Positions 31,600-39,884 are shown, counted from the first letter of the stretch. The stretch: DNA of 40,031 nucleotides from Mycolicibacterium sp. CR10 (GCF_005222675.1 NZ_STGE01000028.1:1-40031), one strand, 5' to 3'. The notes: a model not told the origin generated them from the sequence alone. Numbers and translations: made by a program.

Positions 31600-32063
31600 C
31601 CGCCGTGCGGGCGCTGCTGATCGCCGTCGGCCTGGCCCTCGGTGCCTACGGTGCGGTGCTGCTATGGGACAACCCGCCGGTGGTGCTGATCCGCATCGTC
31701 ATGTGGGCGGCGGTGGGTTTGGTGGTACACGACTTCGTGTTCGCGCCGCTGTGCGTCGCGGTGGGACTGGCGGGTCGGCGGCTGCTCCCGGCGGGGTGGC
31801 GGTCCCCGGTCGCGGTGGCCGCCTTGTGCACCGTCGTGCTTGCCCTGCTCGCGATACCGGTGTACGGCAAACCTGGGATGCGGCCCGACAATCCGACGGT
31901 GCTGAACCGGGACTACCCACTGGGACTGTGGATCTCGCTCGCCGTCGTGTGGGCGTGCGTGCCGCTGTACTACCTGATGATGCGGTTTCTACCAGTTGGT
32001 CAGGATCAGGTGGTTGATCGCGAGGGCGCCGATGACGTTGAGCGCCAACCACCATCGCAGTGA
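31596..32063 (+). CDS. Membrane protein, last gene of the operon
   Basis: The 155-residue protein has about four membrane segments (about 3-22, 28-55, 68-88 and 110-130) with a conserved-looking motif PGMRPDNPTVLNRDYP between them. The GTG start overlaps the Mo protein stop by 4 bp. Its last 25 codons (31989-32063) run antisense through the end of the converging membrane protein gene. That tail is hydrophilic and may not be conserved. The function is unknown. Confidence 0.75.
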   Translation: MTAVRALLIAVGLALGAYGAVLLWDNPPVVLIRIVMWAAVGLVVHDFVFAPLCVAVGLAGRRLLPAGWRSPVAVAALCTVVLALLAIPVYGKPGMRPDNPTVLNRDYPLGLWISLAVVWACVPLYYLMMRFLPVGQDQVVDREGADDVERQPPSQ

Positions 32064-33344
32064 GCGTGCCGGCAGCAACGCGGTGGAGGCGATGAGCCAG
32101 ACGGTGAACGGCAGCCAGATGCGTTCCGTCTCGGCCTTGCTCAGCCGAGACAGGTCGGCGAACGTGATCGCCAGCAGCGCACCGATCACCAGCAGATGCA
32201 GCCCGGACCGCCGCCTGATCGCTGCAATGTCGAACACTCGACCGATCCCGGCTACGGTGCCCAGTCCGACGGCGCACACCACCGACGCGAAGTTGGCCCA
32301 GCCCCAGTACTGGAACGGTCGCTCGCTGGCGATGCCCTGCCAATAGCGTTCCTGCACCAGAAGATATCCGTCGAACCACCAGAATCCCGCGGCCAGGAAC
32401 ACCACGGCCACCGCCAGCGCCGCGACCACCGCGGGCACCAGTGCGGTCAGTGCGGCCCGCCAGTTTCGTGCGCTGAGCAGTACGGCCACCGCGAGCACGG
32501 CTATCAGCGCCAGCCCGTAATTGAGGAAGATGCCCCAGCCCAGCAGCAGTCCGGAGCCGGCCGCCGCCAGCAGCGGCACCCGGGCCTTCCCGGTGACCGC
32601 CAGCGCCAGCAGGGTGATGCCCCACGCGGCGACGCCCGCGAAGTAGCCGTCGGCCGACACCGCGATCCAGATGGCGGTCGGCGCGACTGCCGCGAACGGC
32701 GCGGCCCGCCGGGCCATGTTCTCGTCGGCCAGGGCGCGCACCGCGACGACGATCGCGGCCGCGATGCTCGAGCCGGCCAGCAGGCACAGCAGCCCCGCCC
32801 AGGCGCCGCCGCCCAACCCGATGCGGTCCAGCCACACGAACGTCAGCAGCGCGCCGGGCGGATGCCCCGACACATGGGTGATCCACGAGTCGGGCTGGTA
32901 GTCCAGGATGCGGGAGGCGAAGGTGCGCAGCGCCTCGGGGATGTCGGTGATGGTCGGCACCTGGCGCAGGTACTCGTGGCGCGCGGTGAGGCGGCCGGCG
33001 AAGCCGCGCTGCCAGCCGTCGACCATGGCCAGCGAGAACGCCCACGCACACGACACCGCCCACGACACCCAAGGCAGCCAGCGCCAGGGCAGCCGCTGGG
33101 CCAGCGACGGCCCCCACAGCACCGCGGCGACGCCGATCGCGACCGCCGGGACGGTGCCGGGGCCGACGTGAGCGTTCCACCAGCCGAAGATCGGCGAGGT
33201 GGCCGCGAAGGTGCGGAATCGCTCGTCGTCGGCGTTGAGCAGCGGGGTGACGATGTCGAGGTGGAGGTGCGGAACGACGAACGCCGCGATGACCAGCACC
33301 GCGGCGGCGCTGACCGCAACCGCTTCTTTGCGACCGATGGGCAC
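31989..33344 (-). CDS. Polytopic membrane protein (Rv0541c-like, GT-C-like)
   Basis: The 451-residue protein has about 10-12 membrane segments and a large number of Trp. An early extracytoplasmic region (LLNADDERFRTFAAT) and HVSGHPPGALLTFVWLDRIG resemble GT-C mannosyltransferase-like proteins. It corresponds to Rv0541c. TAGGCT lies 7 nt before GTG 33344, so a leaderless transcript is likely. The stop overlaps the converging gene by 75 bp. Donor and acceptor are unknown. Confidence 0.85.
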   Translation of the reverse strand: MPIGRKEAVAVSAAAVLVIAAFVVPHLHLDIVTPLLNADDERFRTFAATSPIFGWWNAHVGPGTVPAVAIGVAAVLWGPSLAQRLPWRWLPWVSWAVSCAWAFSLAMVDGWQRGFAGRLTARHEYLRQVPTITDIPEALRTFASRILDYQPDSWITHVSGHPPGALLTFVWLDRIGLGGGAWAGLLCLLAGSSIAAAIVVAVRALADENMARRAAPFAAVAPTAIWIAVSADGYFAGVAAWGITLLALAVTGKARVPLLAAAGSGLLLGWGIFLNYGLALIAVLAVAVLLSARNWRAALTALVPAVVAALAVAVVFLAAGFWWFDGYLLVQERYWQGIASERPFQYWGWANFASVVCAVGLGTVAGIGRVFDIAAIRRRSGLHLLVIGALLAITFADLSRLSKAETERIWLPFTVWLIASTALLPARSLRWWLALNVIGALAINHLILTNW

Positions 33345-33351
33345 GACACCG

Positions 33352-33357
33352 AGCCTA
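33352..33357 (-). promoter_or_regulatory. -10 element of the Rv0541c-like gene, with nearby inverted repeat
   Basis: TAGGCT on the minus strand followed by 7 nt and GTG 33344. A perfect inverted repeat GGGCC-ggaa-GGCCC (33362-33375) lies just upstream, in the -35 area. Confidence 0.45.
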
Positions 33358-33448
33358 TTGCGGGCCGGAAGGCCCGACGCCCCGCGGTCCGAACGATTCG
33401 GTGACGGCACGGTCAGTCGAGCGCCTTGAGCAGGTTCTCCCCGCCCTT

Positions 33449-34525
33449 TCAGGACGCCGGGCCGAACATGCGCGCGAGGTCGCGGCGGTCGACCTTGCCG
33501 ATACCTCGTCGCGGTAGCGCGTCGACGATGTGGAGCTGCCGCGGTGCCGCGGTCGACGGCAGCGTCCCGGCGACGTGGGCACGCAGCTGCGCCAACGTGA
33601 GCGTTGCGCCCGGTTCCAGGACCACCGCGGCCACCACCTGCTGGCCCAATCGTTCGTCGGCGACGCCGAACACCGCGCACTCGGCAACGGCGGAATGTGT
33701 GGTCACCGCGGCCTCGACCAGGCCAGGGAGCACGGTGAGTCCACCGGTGCTGATCGCGTCGTCCACCCGGCCGAGGACCGCGAGGATACCTGAATCATCA
33801 ACTGCACCAATGTCGTCGGTGATAAACCAGCCCGGCTCGGCGAACGGGTCGGGTGTCACCGGGCTGCGGTAGCCGGACGCCACGGTCGGCCCGCCCAGCG
33901 CGATCCTGCCGCCGGAATCCAGCCTCACGCCGACTCCGTCCAGCGGCACCCCGTTGTACACGCAGCCGCCTGCCGTCTCGCTCATCCCGTAGGTCCTGAT
34001 CACTGAAACACCTGCCGCAGAGGCTCTTTCGGCGACCCCCGCAGGCATTGGCCCACCTCCGATGAGGACCGCGTCCAGCTCGGCCAGCGCCAGCGCGGCG
34101 TCCGGATCCCGCAACGCCTTGTCCAGCTGGGCCGCCACCAGCGAGGCGTACCGCCGCCCCGAGCCCAGCGCAGCGACCGCGTCCGAGAGATCGACTGCCC
34201 CGAACGTGGCCGGTATCGCCACCGGATCGGTGCCGGCCACCACGCCGCGGACCAACACCTGGAAACCGGCCACGTGGTAGGCGGGCAGCGCGAGCAACCA
34301 CCGGCCGGGTCCGCCGAGCCGGCGATGCGTCGCCTCCGCACTGGCCACCAGAGCCGACGCGGTCAACAACGCGCCTTTGGGTGTGCCCGTCGTCCCCGAT
34401 GTCGACAGCACGGCGGCGACGTCGTCGTCGATGGGCTGCCCGGCGCGCAACGCCGTTGTCAGCAGCGCGGTTTGGGCAGCGTCATCGGCAGGAACCGGCA
34501 ACACGGTGGCGCGCCCGGCGAGCAC
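33449..34525 (-). CDS. menE: o-Succinylbenzoate--CoA ligase
   Basis: The 358-residue AMP-forming ligase has the P-loop STSGTTGTPKG (41-51), the RTYGMSETAGG block, and a C-terminal RRGIGKVDRRDL with the catalytic Lys region. It activates o-succinylbenzoate in menaquinone synthesis. It corresponds to Rv0542c. The first canonical start is GTG 34525, but the frame stays open upstream and encodes a family-like N-terminus (LHPLGIGSGAAALSALAVI). ATA 34597 or CTG 34588 could be the true start; ATA overlaps the upstream stop in ATAG. Confidence 0.9.
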   Translation of the reverse strand: MLAGRATVLPVPADDAAQTALLTTALRAGQPIDDDVAAVLSTSGTTGTPKGALLTASALVASAEATHRRLGGPGRWLLALPAYHVAGFQVLVRGVVAGTDPVAIPATFGAVDLSDAVAALGSGRRYASLVAAQLDKALRDPDAALALAELDAVLIGGGPMPAGVAERASAAGVSVIRTYGMSETAGGCVYNGVPLDGVGVRLDSGGRIALGGPTVASGYRSPVTPDPFAEPGWFITDDIGAVDDSGILAVLGRVDDAISTGGLTVLPGLVEAAVTTHSAVAECAVFGVADERLGQQVVAAVVLEPGATLTLAQLRAHVAGTLPSTAAPRQLHIVDALPRRGIGKVDRRDLARMFGPAS

Positions 34526-34593
34526 GTCCTCGATGACGGCCAGCGCCGACAGTGCCGCGGCGCCCGACCCGATGCCGAGCGGGTGCAGGGTGG

Positions 34594-34962
34594 CTATGCG
34601 CGGTCCTCTTCGTCGGCTTCCGTGGCGGATTCTGTGTCGGATTCAGCGTCCCGCGGATCGTCGAGCGGCCAGCCCTTGGCGGCCAATCGCTCACGGACCC
34701 GCTCGACGTCGTCGGGGGAGGGGAGGTCGTCGATGATCTGGGTGATCTGCACGCCGATGTCGACCGAATCGATTCCGCCGGAGCGGACTTCCGGCTCGGC
34801 GCGCACAGCGTTGTCGATCAGGGCGGCCACCACCGCCTTCACCTCGTCATCGGTCAGACGCCGGCGCAGCAGGGCCAGCAGTGGCACTCGGTCGGGGCCC
34901 GGAACGCCCTCCGGATACCCGGCGTTGATCCACGCCACGATCCTGGCGAGAAACTTCGTCAC
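34594..34962 (-). CDS. DUF3349 protein, copy A (Rv0543c-like)
   Basis: The 122-residue protein has the DUF3349 signature INAGYPEGVPGPDRVPLLAL at the N-terminus and RVRERLAAKGWPLDD near the end, followed by an acidic tail. The fold is known from Rv0543c, but the function is not. GTG 34962 has GGGGAG 8 nt upstream. It is translated into menE, with its TAG overlapping the menE region. A paralogue lies at 36760-37059 in inverted orientation. Confidence 0.88.
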   Translation of the reverse strand: MTKFLARIVAWINAGYPEGVPGPDRVPLLALLRRRLTDDEVKAVVAALIDNAVRAEPEVRSGGIDSVDIGVQITQIIDDLPSPDDVERVRERLAAKGWPLDDPRDAESDTESATEADEEDRA

Positions 34963-35006
34963 AGCGTCAACTCCCCACAGCGTGCACAGAGCGCCCTTGG
35001 CGCTCG

Positions 35007-35012
35007 ATAGTA
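35007..35012 (-). promoter_or_regulatory. -10 element of the DUF3349-menE operon
   Basis: TACTAT on the minus strand, about 45 nt upstream of GTG 34962. Unlike most starts here it would give a normal leader, in line with the Shine-Dalgarno sequence of this gene. Confidence 0.35.
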
Positions 35013-35073
35013 GACCTGGATCGAATCGGGCATGCCGTGACACCGTCGGCGGGCCAACGCATCCCAGCCTCGC

Positions 35074-35091
35074 GGTGAACACCGGATGAAC
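35074..35091 (-). promoter_or_regulatory. Candidate phosphate box (RegX3-like direct repeat)
   Basis: On the minus strand the site reads GTTCATC-cggt-GTTCACC, two 7-bp direct repeats with an 11-bp period. Mycobacterial RegX3 sites are reported as GTTCACC-type repeats with this spacing. It lies in the divergent region between DUF3349-menE and the phosphate transporter gene pit, 95 bp from the pit start. Confidence 0.5.
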
Positions 35092-35173
35092 ACCTCGGCC
35101 GGCCAGGAAAATGGCCAGTTCAACGAGGGGTGTTGAGGACTTTCGGCGCTAGGCAAATCCGGCCCGGACCCCG

Positions 35174-35186
35174 CAGAATTAGCGCC
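35174..35186 (+). promoter_or_regulatory. -10 element of pit, leaderless
   Basis: CAGAAT (35174-35179), 7 nt, ATG at 35187, the same layout as at other starts in this window. The -35 is not clear. Confidence 0.35.
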
Positions 35187-36437
35187 ATGAGCGCAGAGTT
35201 GATCATCCTGGTGCTGTTGATCGTGACGGCACTGGCTTTCGACTTCACCAACGGGTTCCACGACACCGGGAACGCCATGGCGACGTCGATCGCGACCGGC
35301 GCACTGAAGCCCAAGGCTGCCGTGCTTCTCGCGGGCGTGCTGAACCTCGTCGGCGCCTTCCTGTCCGTCGAGGTCGCCGTCACCGTGACCACCTCGGTCC
35401 TCAAGGTCCAGGACAGCAAGACCGGATCTCTGTTGCCGAACATCGACGCGTCGATGGGGCTGACGATCATCTTCGCCGGTCTGATCGGCGGCATCCTCTG
35501 GAACCTGCTGACCTGGCTGTTCGGTATCCCGTCGAGCTCGTCGCACGCCCTGTTCGGCGGATTGATCGGCGCCGGACTTGCAGCGCTCGGCACAGGCGGC
35601 GTCAACTGGTCCGGCGTCACCCAGAAGGTGTTGATCCCCGCGGTCGCCGCGCCGGTGATCGCCTGTCTTGTCGCCGCGTGCGGAACCTGGCTGGTGTATC
35701 GGCTCACCCGCAAGGTGGCGGAAAATCGGCGGCGCGAGGGGTTCCGCTGGGGGCAGATCGCCACCGCCTCCCTGGTCGCGTTGTCGCACGGCACCAACGA
35801 CGCCCAGAAGACGATGGGCGTCATCGCGCTCGCGCTGATCACCACCGGCCACCTCACCGGCGACGTAAAGGAAGAGGGCCTGCCGTTCTGGATCATCTTC
35901 AGCTGCGCCGTCGCGATCGGTCTCGGCACCTACATCGGTGGTTGGCGCGTCATCCGGACGCTCGGCAAGGGCCTGGTGGAGATCGAGTCGCCCCAGGGCT
36001 TCGCCGCCGAAGCATCCTCGGCCGCAATCATTTTGAGCTCGAGTGCCGCCGGCATGGCGCTGTCGACCACCCACGTTGCCACCGGTTCGATCCTGGGCAG
36101 CGGTGTCGGCAAGCCGGGGGCCGAGGTGCGCTGGGCGGTCGCGGGCCGGATGGCGGTTGCCTGGCTGATCACGCTGCCCGCTGCCGGGCTGGTCGGGGCG
36201 CTGTCGTACTGGTTGTCCCACGGAGTGGAGTCGCTGACCGGTTCGGACCTCATCGGTGACGGGCTGATCTTCCTGATCCTGGTCGGGTTGTCGGGGTACA
36301 TGTGGTGGCGCGCCCAGCAGCAGAAGGTGGACCACAACAACGTCAACGCCGACTGGGACTCGTCGACCAACTCCGTCGTACCGGCCGAACTGCGTGGAGC
36401 CGTGACCGACAACGCCAAGCCCACGGCGTCGGTGTGA
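35187..36437 (+). CDS. pit: Low-affinity inorganic phosphate transporter Pit
   Basis: The 416-residue membrane protein has the two PiT half signatures: FDFTNGFHDTGNAMATSIAT (residues of about 18-37) and SHGTNDAQKTMGVIALAL (about 205-222), with around ten membrane segments. It couples phosphate uptake to the proton gradient. In M. tuberculosis pitA (Rv0545c) is on the same strand as menE; here the pit operon points the other way. An upstream in-frame start at 35130 is less likely. A RegX3-like box lies upstream. Confidence 0.95.
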   Translation: MSAELIILVLLIVTALAFDFTNGFHDTGNAMATSIATGALKPKAAVLLAGVLNLVGAFLSVEVAVTVTTSVLKVQDSKTGSLLPNIDASMGLTIIFAGLIGGILWNLLTWLFGIPSSSSHALFGGLIGAGLAALGTGGVNWSGVTQKVLIPAVAAPVIACLVAACGTWLVYRLTRKVAENRRREGFRWGQIATASLVALSHGTNDAQKTMGVIALALITTGHLTGDVKEEGLPFWIIFSCAVAIGLGTYIGGWRVIRTLGKGLVEIESPQGFAAEASSAAIILSSSAAGMALSTTHVATGSILGSGVGKPGAEVRWAVAGRMAVAWLITLPAAGLVGALSYWLSHGVESLTGSDLIGDGLIFLILVGLSGYMWWRAQQQKVDHNNVNADWDSSTNSVVPAELRGAVTDNAKPTASV

Positions 36438-36465
36438 GCGCCACCCCCTTCAGTAAAGGAATCCG

Positions 36466-36750
36466 ATGACGTACTTCGAGAGCATCCTGAAGGTGCTCGT
36501 GATCGGCCTGGTCCTCGGCGCGGGCCTGCCCGCGGTCTTCGCGCTGGGTCTGGTCGCCTTCTCGCGCGGCGCTGGCGGCGACGGCGCAGACGGCGCGGCC
36601 GTGGCACCCAATCCCGCGCTGAAGTACCTCGGCGTGGCGTTGTTTGTGTTCGTCGGCTGGGTGATCCTGACCGCGGTCATGTGGATCACCAGGGCGACCA
36701 TCATTCACCACACCGGAATCGACCTGTTCCCGTTCCTCCCCAAGAAGTGA
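36466..36750 (+). CDS. Small membrane protein (Rv0544c-like)
   Basis: The 94-residue protein has two membrane segments (about 8-30 and 48-70). A Shine-Dalgarno AAAGGAA precedes ATG 36466. It lies between pit and the DUF3349 copy B, as Rv0544c lies next to pitA, so it may be an accessory part of the transporter. The function is unknown. Confidence 0.8.
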   Translation: MTYFESILKVLVIGLVLGAGLPAVFALGLVAFSRGAGGDGADGAAVAPNPALKYLGVALFVFVGWVILTAVMWITRATIIHHTGIDLFPFLPKK

Positions 36751-36759
36751 GTTGCCGCA

Positions 36760-37059
36760 ATGACTGAGAGCGTCATGGACAACATTCTCGGCTGGCTGCA
36801 CGAAGGGTATCCGCACGGCATACCGCAGAAGGACTACTTCCCGCTGCTCGCGCTGCTGGCGCGATCGTTGTCCGAGGAAGAGGTCGTCAAGGTCGCCCAA
36901 ACCGTGCTGAAGGGCATCGACTCGGACACGGTCACCCCGGGGGAGATCCGCGCGGCCATCCACGTGATCACCGACAAGGAACCCAATCCCGAGGAGATCC
37001 ACCAGGTCGCGGCGCGGCTGGCGTCGGTCGGCTGGCCGCTGGCGGCACCCGCACGCTAG
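36760..37059 (+). CDS. DUF3349 protein, copy B
   Basis: The 99-residue protein aligns by eye with copy A: GYPHGIPQKDYFPLLALL versus GYPEGVPGPDRVPLLALL, and RLASVGWPL versus RLAAKGWPL. Similarity between the two is patchy elsewhere, so they diverged long ago. It is the third gene of the pit operon. ATG 36760 (MTESVMDN) is used; 36775 is possible. Its TAG stop shares the CTAG palindrome with the convergent glyoxalase stop. Confidence 0.85.
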   Translation: MTESVMDNILGWLHEGYPHGIPQKDYFPLLALLARSLSEEEVVKVAQTVLKGIDSDTVTPGEIRAAIHVITDKEPNPEEIHQVAARLASVGWPLAAPAR

Positions 37060-37442
37060 TCGCGGGTGTCGCGGCGCAGCGGATGATCTTCGGGAATCTG
37101 GACGAAAATCAGCATCACCCCGTCGGGGTCGATGACGTGCATCTCGTGCAGCCCCCACGGTTCCCGTCGCGCCTCGCGGGCGATCTCGATGCCTCGGCCC
37201 CGCAGTTCGGCCTGCGTCGCTGCCACGTCCCGCACCTGAAGCCACAGCGCACCCGGGAACGGTGGCGCGCCGTGGTCGGGGGAGCCGTGGCCGGCGAGCT
37301 CGATCAGAGACTGTCCGGCGTAGAAGACCGTGCCGCCGCCGTACTCGCGGGCGATGGCCAGGCCGATGCCGTCGCGATAGAACGCCACCGACCGCGGGTA
37401 GTCGGCCGGCCGAAACAGCATCCGGCTGGCCAGGATCTCCAT
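37056..37442 (-). CDS. Glyoxalase/VOC family protein (Rv0546c-like)
   Basis: The 128-residue single VOC domain shows LFRPADYPRSVAFYRDGIGL at the N-terminus, the strand ALWLQVRDVA, and MHVIDPDGVMLIFVQ at the end, where the usual metal-binding Glu is replaced by a Ile/Phe context. It corresponds to Rv0546c. The reaction is unknown. It converges on the pit operon with a 4-bp overlap and is followed by the acyl-CoA synthetase on the same strand upstream. Confidence 0.88.
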   Translation of the reverse strand: MEILASRMLFRPADYPRSVAFYRDGIGLAIAREYGGGTVFYAGQSLIELAGHGSPDHGAPPFPGALWLQVRDVAATQAELRGRGIEIAREARREPWGLHEMHVIDPDGVMLIFVQIPEDHPLRRDTRD

Positions 37443-37461
37443 GGCTCCGTGTCTATCACGT

Positions 37462-38991
37462 TCAGCCGATCTGTCGGCCCGCGCCCGTCCAATACGGTTC
37501 GCGCAGTGCGCGCTTGAGCACCTTGCCGCTCGGGGTGCGCGGGAGTTCGGCGACGAAGTCGACGGTCTTGGGCAGCTTGAAGCCGCCGAGTCGCTGCCGG
37601 GCGTAGGCGATCACGTCGGCCTCGGTCAGCGTTGCGTGGGCGGCGACGACGACCACCGCCTTGACCGCCTCCCCCCACTTGGCGTCGGGAACCCCGATGA
37701 CGGCCGCGTCCGCGACGCCGGGATGGGTCATCAGGACGTTCTCGACCTCGACCGGGTACACGTTCTCGCCGCCGGACACCACCATGTCCTTGAGCCGGTC
37801 CTGCAGGAAGACGTAGCCGTCGGCCCCGACATATCCGGCGTCGCCGGTTCGCAGCCACCCGTCGGCCGTCAACGTCGACGCCGTCGCGTCGGGGTTGTTC
37901 CAGTAGCCGATCATGTTCTGTTCGGACCTGGTCCACAGCTCGCCGACAGTGCCCGGCGCGGCATCGGCGCCGCCTTCGGTGACGATCCTGATCTCGACCC
38001 AGGGATACGGCTTACCGCACGACCGCAGCAGTTCCGGAGTGTGATCGTCGAGCTGGGTGATCGAGCCGGTGGTTTCGGTCATGCCGTACACCTGGGCGAA
38101 CACCCCGCCGAACCGCTCGATCCCGCCTACCAGCACGTCGTCGCTGATCGGTGACGCCCCGTAGACGATCACCCGCAGGCTGGAGAAGTCGGCGGTCTCC
38201 ACGCCCGGGGTATCCAGCAGGAACGCGATCACCGCGGGCACCAGCAGCATGTTGGTGATGCGGTGTTCGGCGACGGCGTCGAGGATCGCGACGGGGTCGA
38301 CGTCGCGCAGCACCACGGTGGTGGCGCCCTGCCACAGCCCGGCGAACGCCCAGCCGGAGCCGGCCATGTGGAACAGCGGCATCACGGCCAGGCTCACGGC
38401 GTCCGCGTCGAACCGCCACGGCCCCGCGACCCCTGCGGTCTTGCACCGGTAGTTGGCGTTGCTGAGCATGGCGCCCTTGGGCAGCCCGGTGGTGCCCGAG
38501 GTGTACATCAGGAACACCAGATCGTCGGGGCCGGTGCGCACGCCTGGGTCGACTGCGGGGTGGGCGGCCACCCAGTGGTCGAAGGACGGCCAGCGCTCGT
38601 GGGTGCCGACCGCGACGATGTCGGCGGTGATCCGGTCCTCGACGGCCTCGAGGAGGCCGAAGAACTCCTGGCCGACGATCACCATCGTGGCGCCGCAGTC
38701 GTCGATGATGTGCCGGATCTCGGGCGCGGCGAGCCGCCAGTTGACGGGCACCCCAACGGCGCCCAGCTTGGCCAGACCGAAGACGACGTCGAAGAACTCG
38801 GCGCCGTTGCGTTCGACGAAGGCGACCCGGTCCCCGAACCCGATGCCCGCATGCGCGAACGCCTGGGCCGCGCGGTTGGACCGGGCGTCGAGTTCGCCGA
38901 ACGTGACGGTGCGCTCGCCGACGATGAGGGCCGGTGCGTCGGGACGCTGTCGGCCGTGCACGCGGACGATGTCGGCCAGGCCGGTGATCAT
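37462..38991 (-). CDS. Acyl-CoA synthetase (FadD8-like, AMP-forming)
   Basis: The 509-residue ANL-superfamily ligase has the AMP-binding P-loop YTSGTTGLPKG (163-173), VYGMTETTG, the hinge region GWLRTGDAGYVG, and the C-terminal catalytic Lys490 in TPSGKVLKR. It would activate a carboxylic acid, probably a fatty acid, to its CoA ester. ATG 38991 overlaps the SDR stop in ATGA. It is FadD-like in mycobacterial terms; the chain length is not predictable. Confidence 0.92.
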   Translation of the reverse strand: MITGLADIVRVHGRQRPDAPALIVGERTVTFGELDARSNRAAQAFAHAGIGFGDRVAFVERNGAEFFDVVFGLAKLGAVGVPVNWRLAAPEIRHIIDDCGATMVIVGQEFFGLLEAVEDRITADIVAVGTHERWPSFDHWVAAHPAVDPGVRTGPDDLVFLMYTSGTTGLPKGAMLSNANYRCKTAGVAGPWRFDADAVSLAVMPLFHMAGSGWAFAGLWQGATTVVLRDVDPVAILDAVAEHRITNMLLVPAVIAFLLDTPGVETADFSSLRVIVYGASPISDDVLVGGIERFGGVFAQVYGMTETTGSITQLDDHTPELLRSCGKPYPWVEIRIVTEGGADAAPGTVGELWTRSEQNMIGYWNNPDATASTLTADGWLRTGDAGYVGADGYVFLQDRLKDMVVSGGENVYPVEVENVLMTHPGVADAAVIGVPDAKWGEAVKAVVVVAAHATLTEADVIAYARQRLGGFKLPKTVDFVAELPRTPSGKVLKRALREPYWTGAGRQIG

Positions 38992-39878
38992 GCGTCTCGG
39001 GGCTGCATCCGCTGCCGCTTCATGATCGCGTCGACCGCGGCGGGGGCGATGCTGTTGATCGCGTGGGCGGTGACGGCGATCCGCGGTGCGATGCTCACCG
39101 GGCGGTGGCGTGCGGCGGTGATGATCCAGCCCGCGGCTTCCTCGGCGGACAGCCCGGGCAGTCCGTCGTAGGCGCGGGTCGGGGCGATCATCGGGGTTTT
39201 CACCAGCGGGTAGTAGAGGGTCGTTGAGTGCACGCCCCGGTCGGACCACTCGGTTTCGATGATGCGGCTCACCGAGGACAGGGCTGCCTTCGACGCGTTG
39301 TACACGCCGAACAGTGGCGGGGATTCGGTTTTCACGCCCCAGGTGGAGACGTTGATGATGTGTCCGTCGCCGCGTTCGAGCATCCCGGGCGCCAGCCCGC
39401 GGATCAGCCGCAGTGGTGAGTAGTAGTTCAGCGCCATCGTGCGTTCGACGTCGTGCCAGCGGTCCAGCGACTCGGCGAGTGGGCGCCGGATGGAGCGCCC
39501 GGCGTTGTTGATCAGGATGTCGATGCCGCCGAGTTCCTTCTCGACCGTGGCCACCAGGTCGTCGACGGCGTCGAGGTCGGACAGGTCGGCGGCGTACGCG
39601 CGGGCCCGGCCGCCGTTGTCGGTGATGCGGGCGACGACGGCGTCGAGCAGGTCCCGGCGGCGTGCAACCACGACGACCGTGGCGCCGCGGCGGGCCAGCT
39701 TCGCCGCGGCGGCTTCGCCGATGCCCGACGAGGCGCCGGTCAGCAGGATGCGCTTGCCCGTCAGGTCAACGACAGTGCGGTCGCGCCCGTACTGCAGCAG
39801 CGTCGGGAGGATCGGGGGTCGCATGCTCGTCAACACGACCTGATCGGCTAGCCGCCGCAGCGGGTTCCTACTAGTCAC
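38988..39878 (-). CDS. Short-chain dehydrogenase/reductase (Rv0547c-like)
   Basis: The 296-residue classical SDR has TGASSGIGE (47-55), NNAGRS, and the catalytic Ser178, Tyr193 and Lys197 (YNASK). The first ~35 residues precede the Rossmann fold and may contact membrane. It corresponds to Rv0547c. GTG 39878 is set by TAGACT 6 nt upstream. It forms a two-gene operon with the acyl-CoA synthetase, which suggests a shared lipid substrate. Confidence 0.93.
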   Translation of the reverse strand: MTSRNPLRRLADQVVLTSMRPPILPTLLQYGRDRTVVDLTGKRILLTGASSGIGEAAAAKLARRGATVVVVARRRDLLDAVVARITDNGGRARAYAADLSDLDAVDDLVATVEKELGGIDILINNAGRSIRRPLAESLDRWHDVERTMALNYYSPLRLIRGLAPGMLERGDGHIINVSTWGVKTESPPLFGVYNASKAALSSVSRIIETEWSDRGVHSTTLYYPLVKTPMIAPTRAYDGLPGLSAEEAAGWIITAARHRPVSIAPRIAVTAHAINSIAPAAVDAIMKRQRMQPRDA

Positions 39879-39884
39879 GGACGG

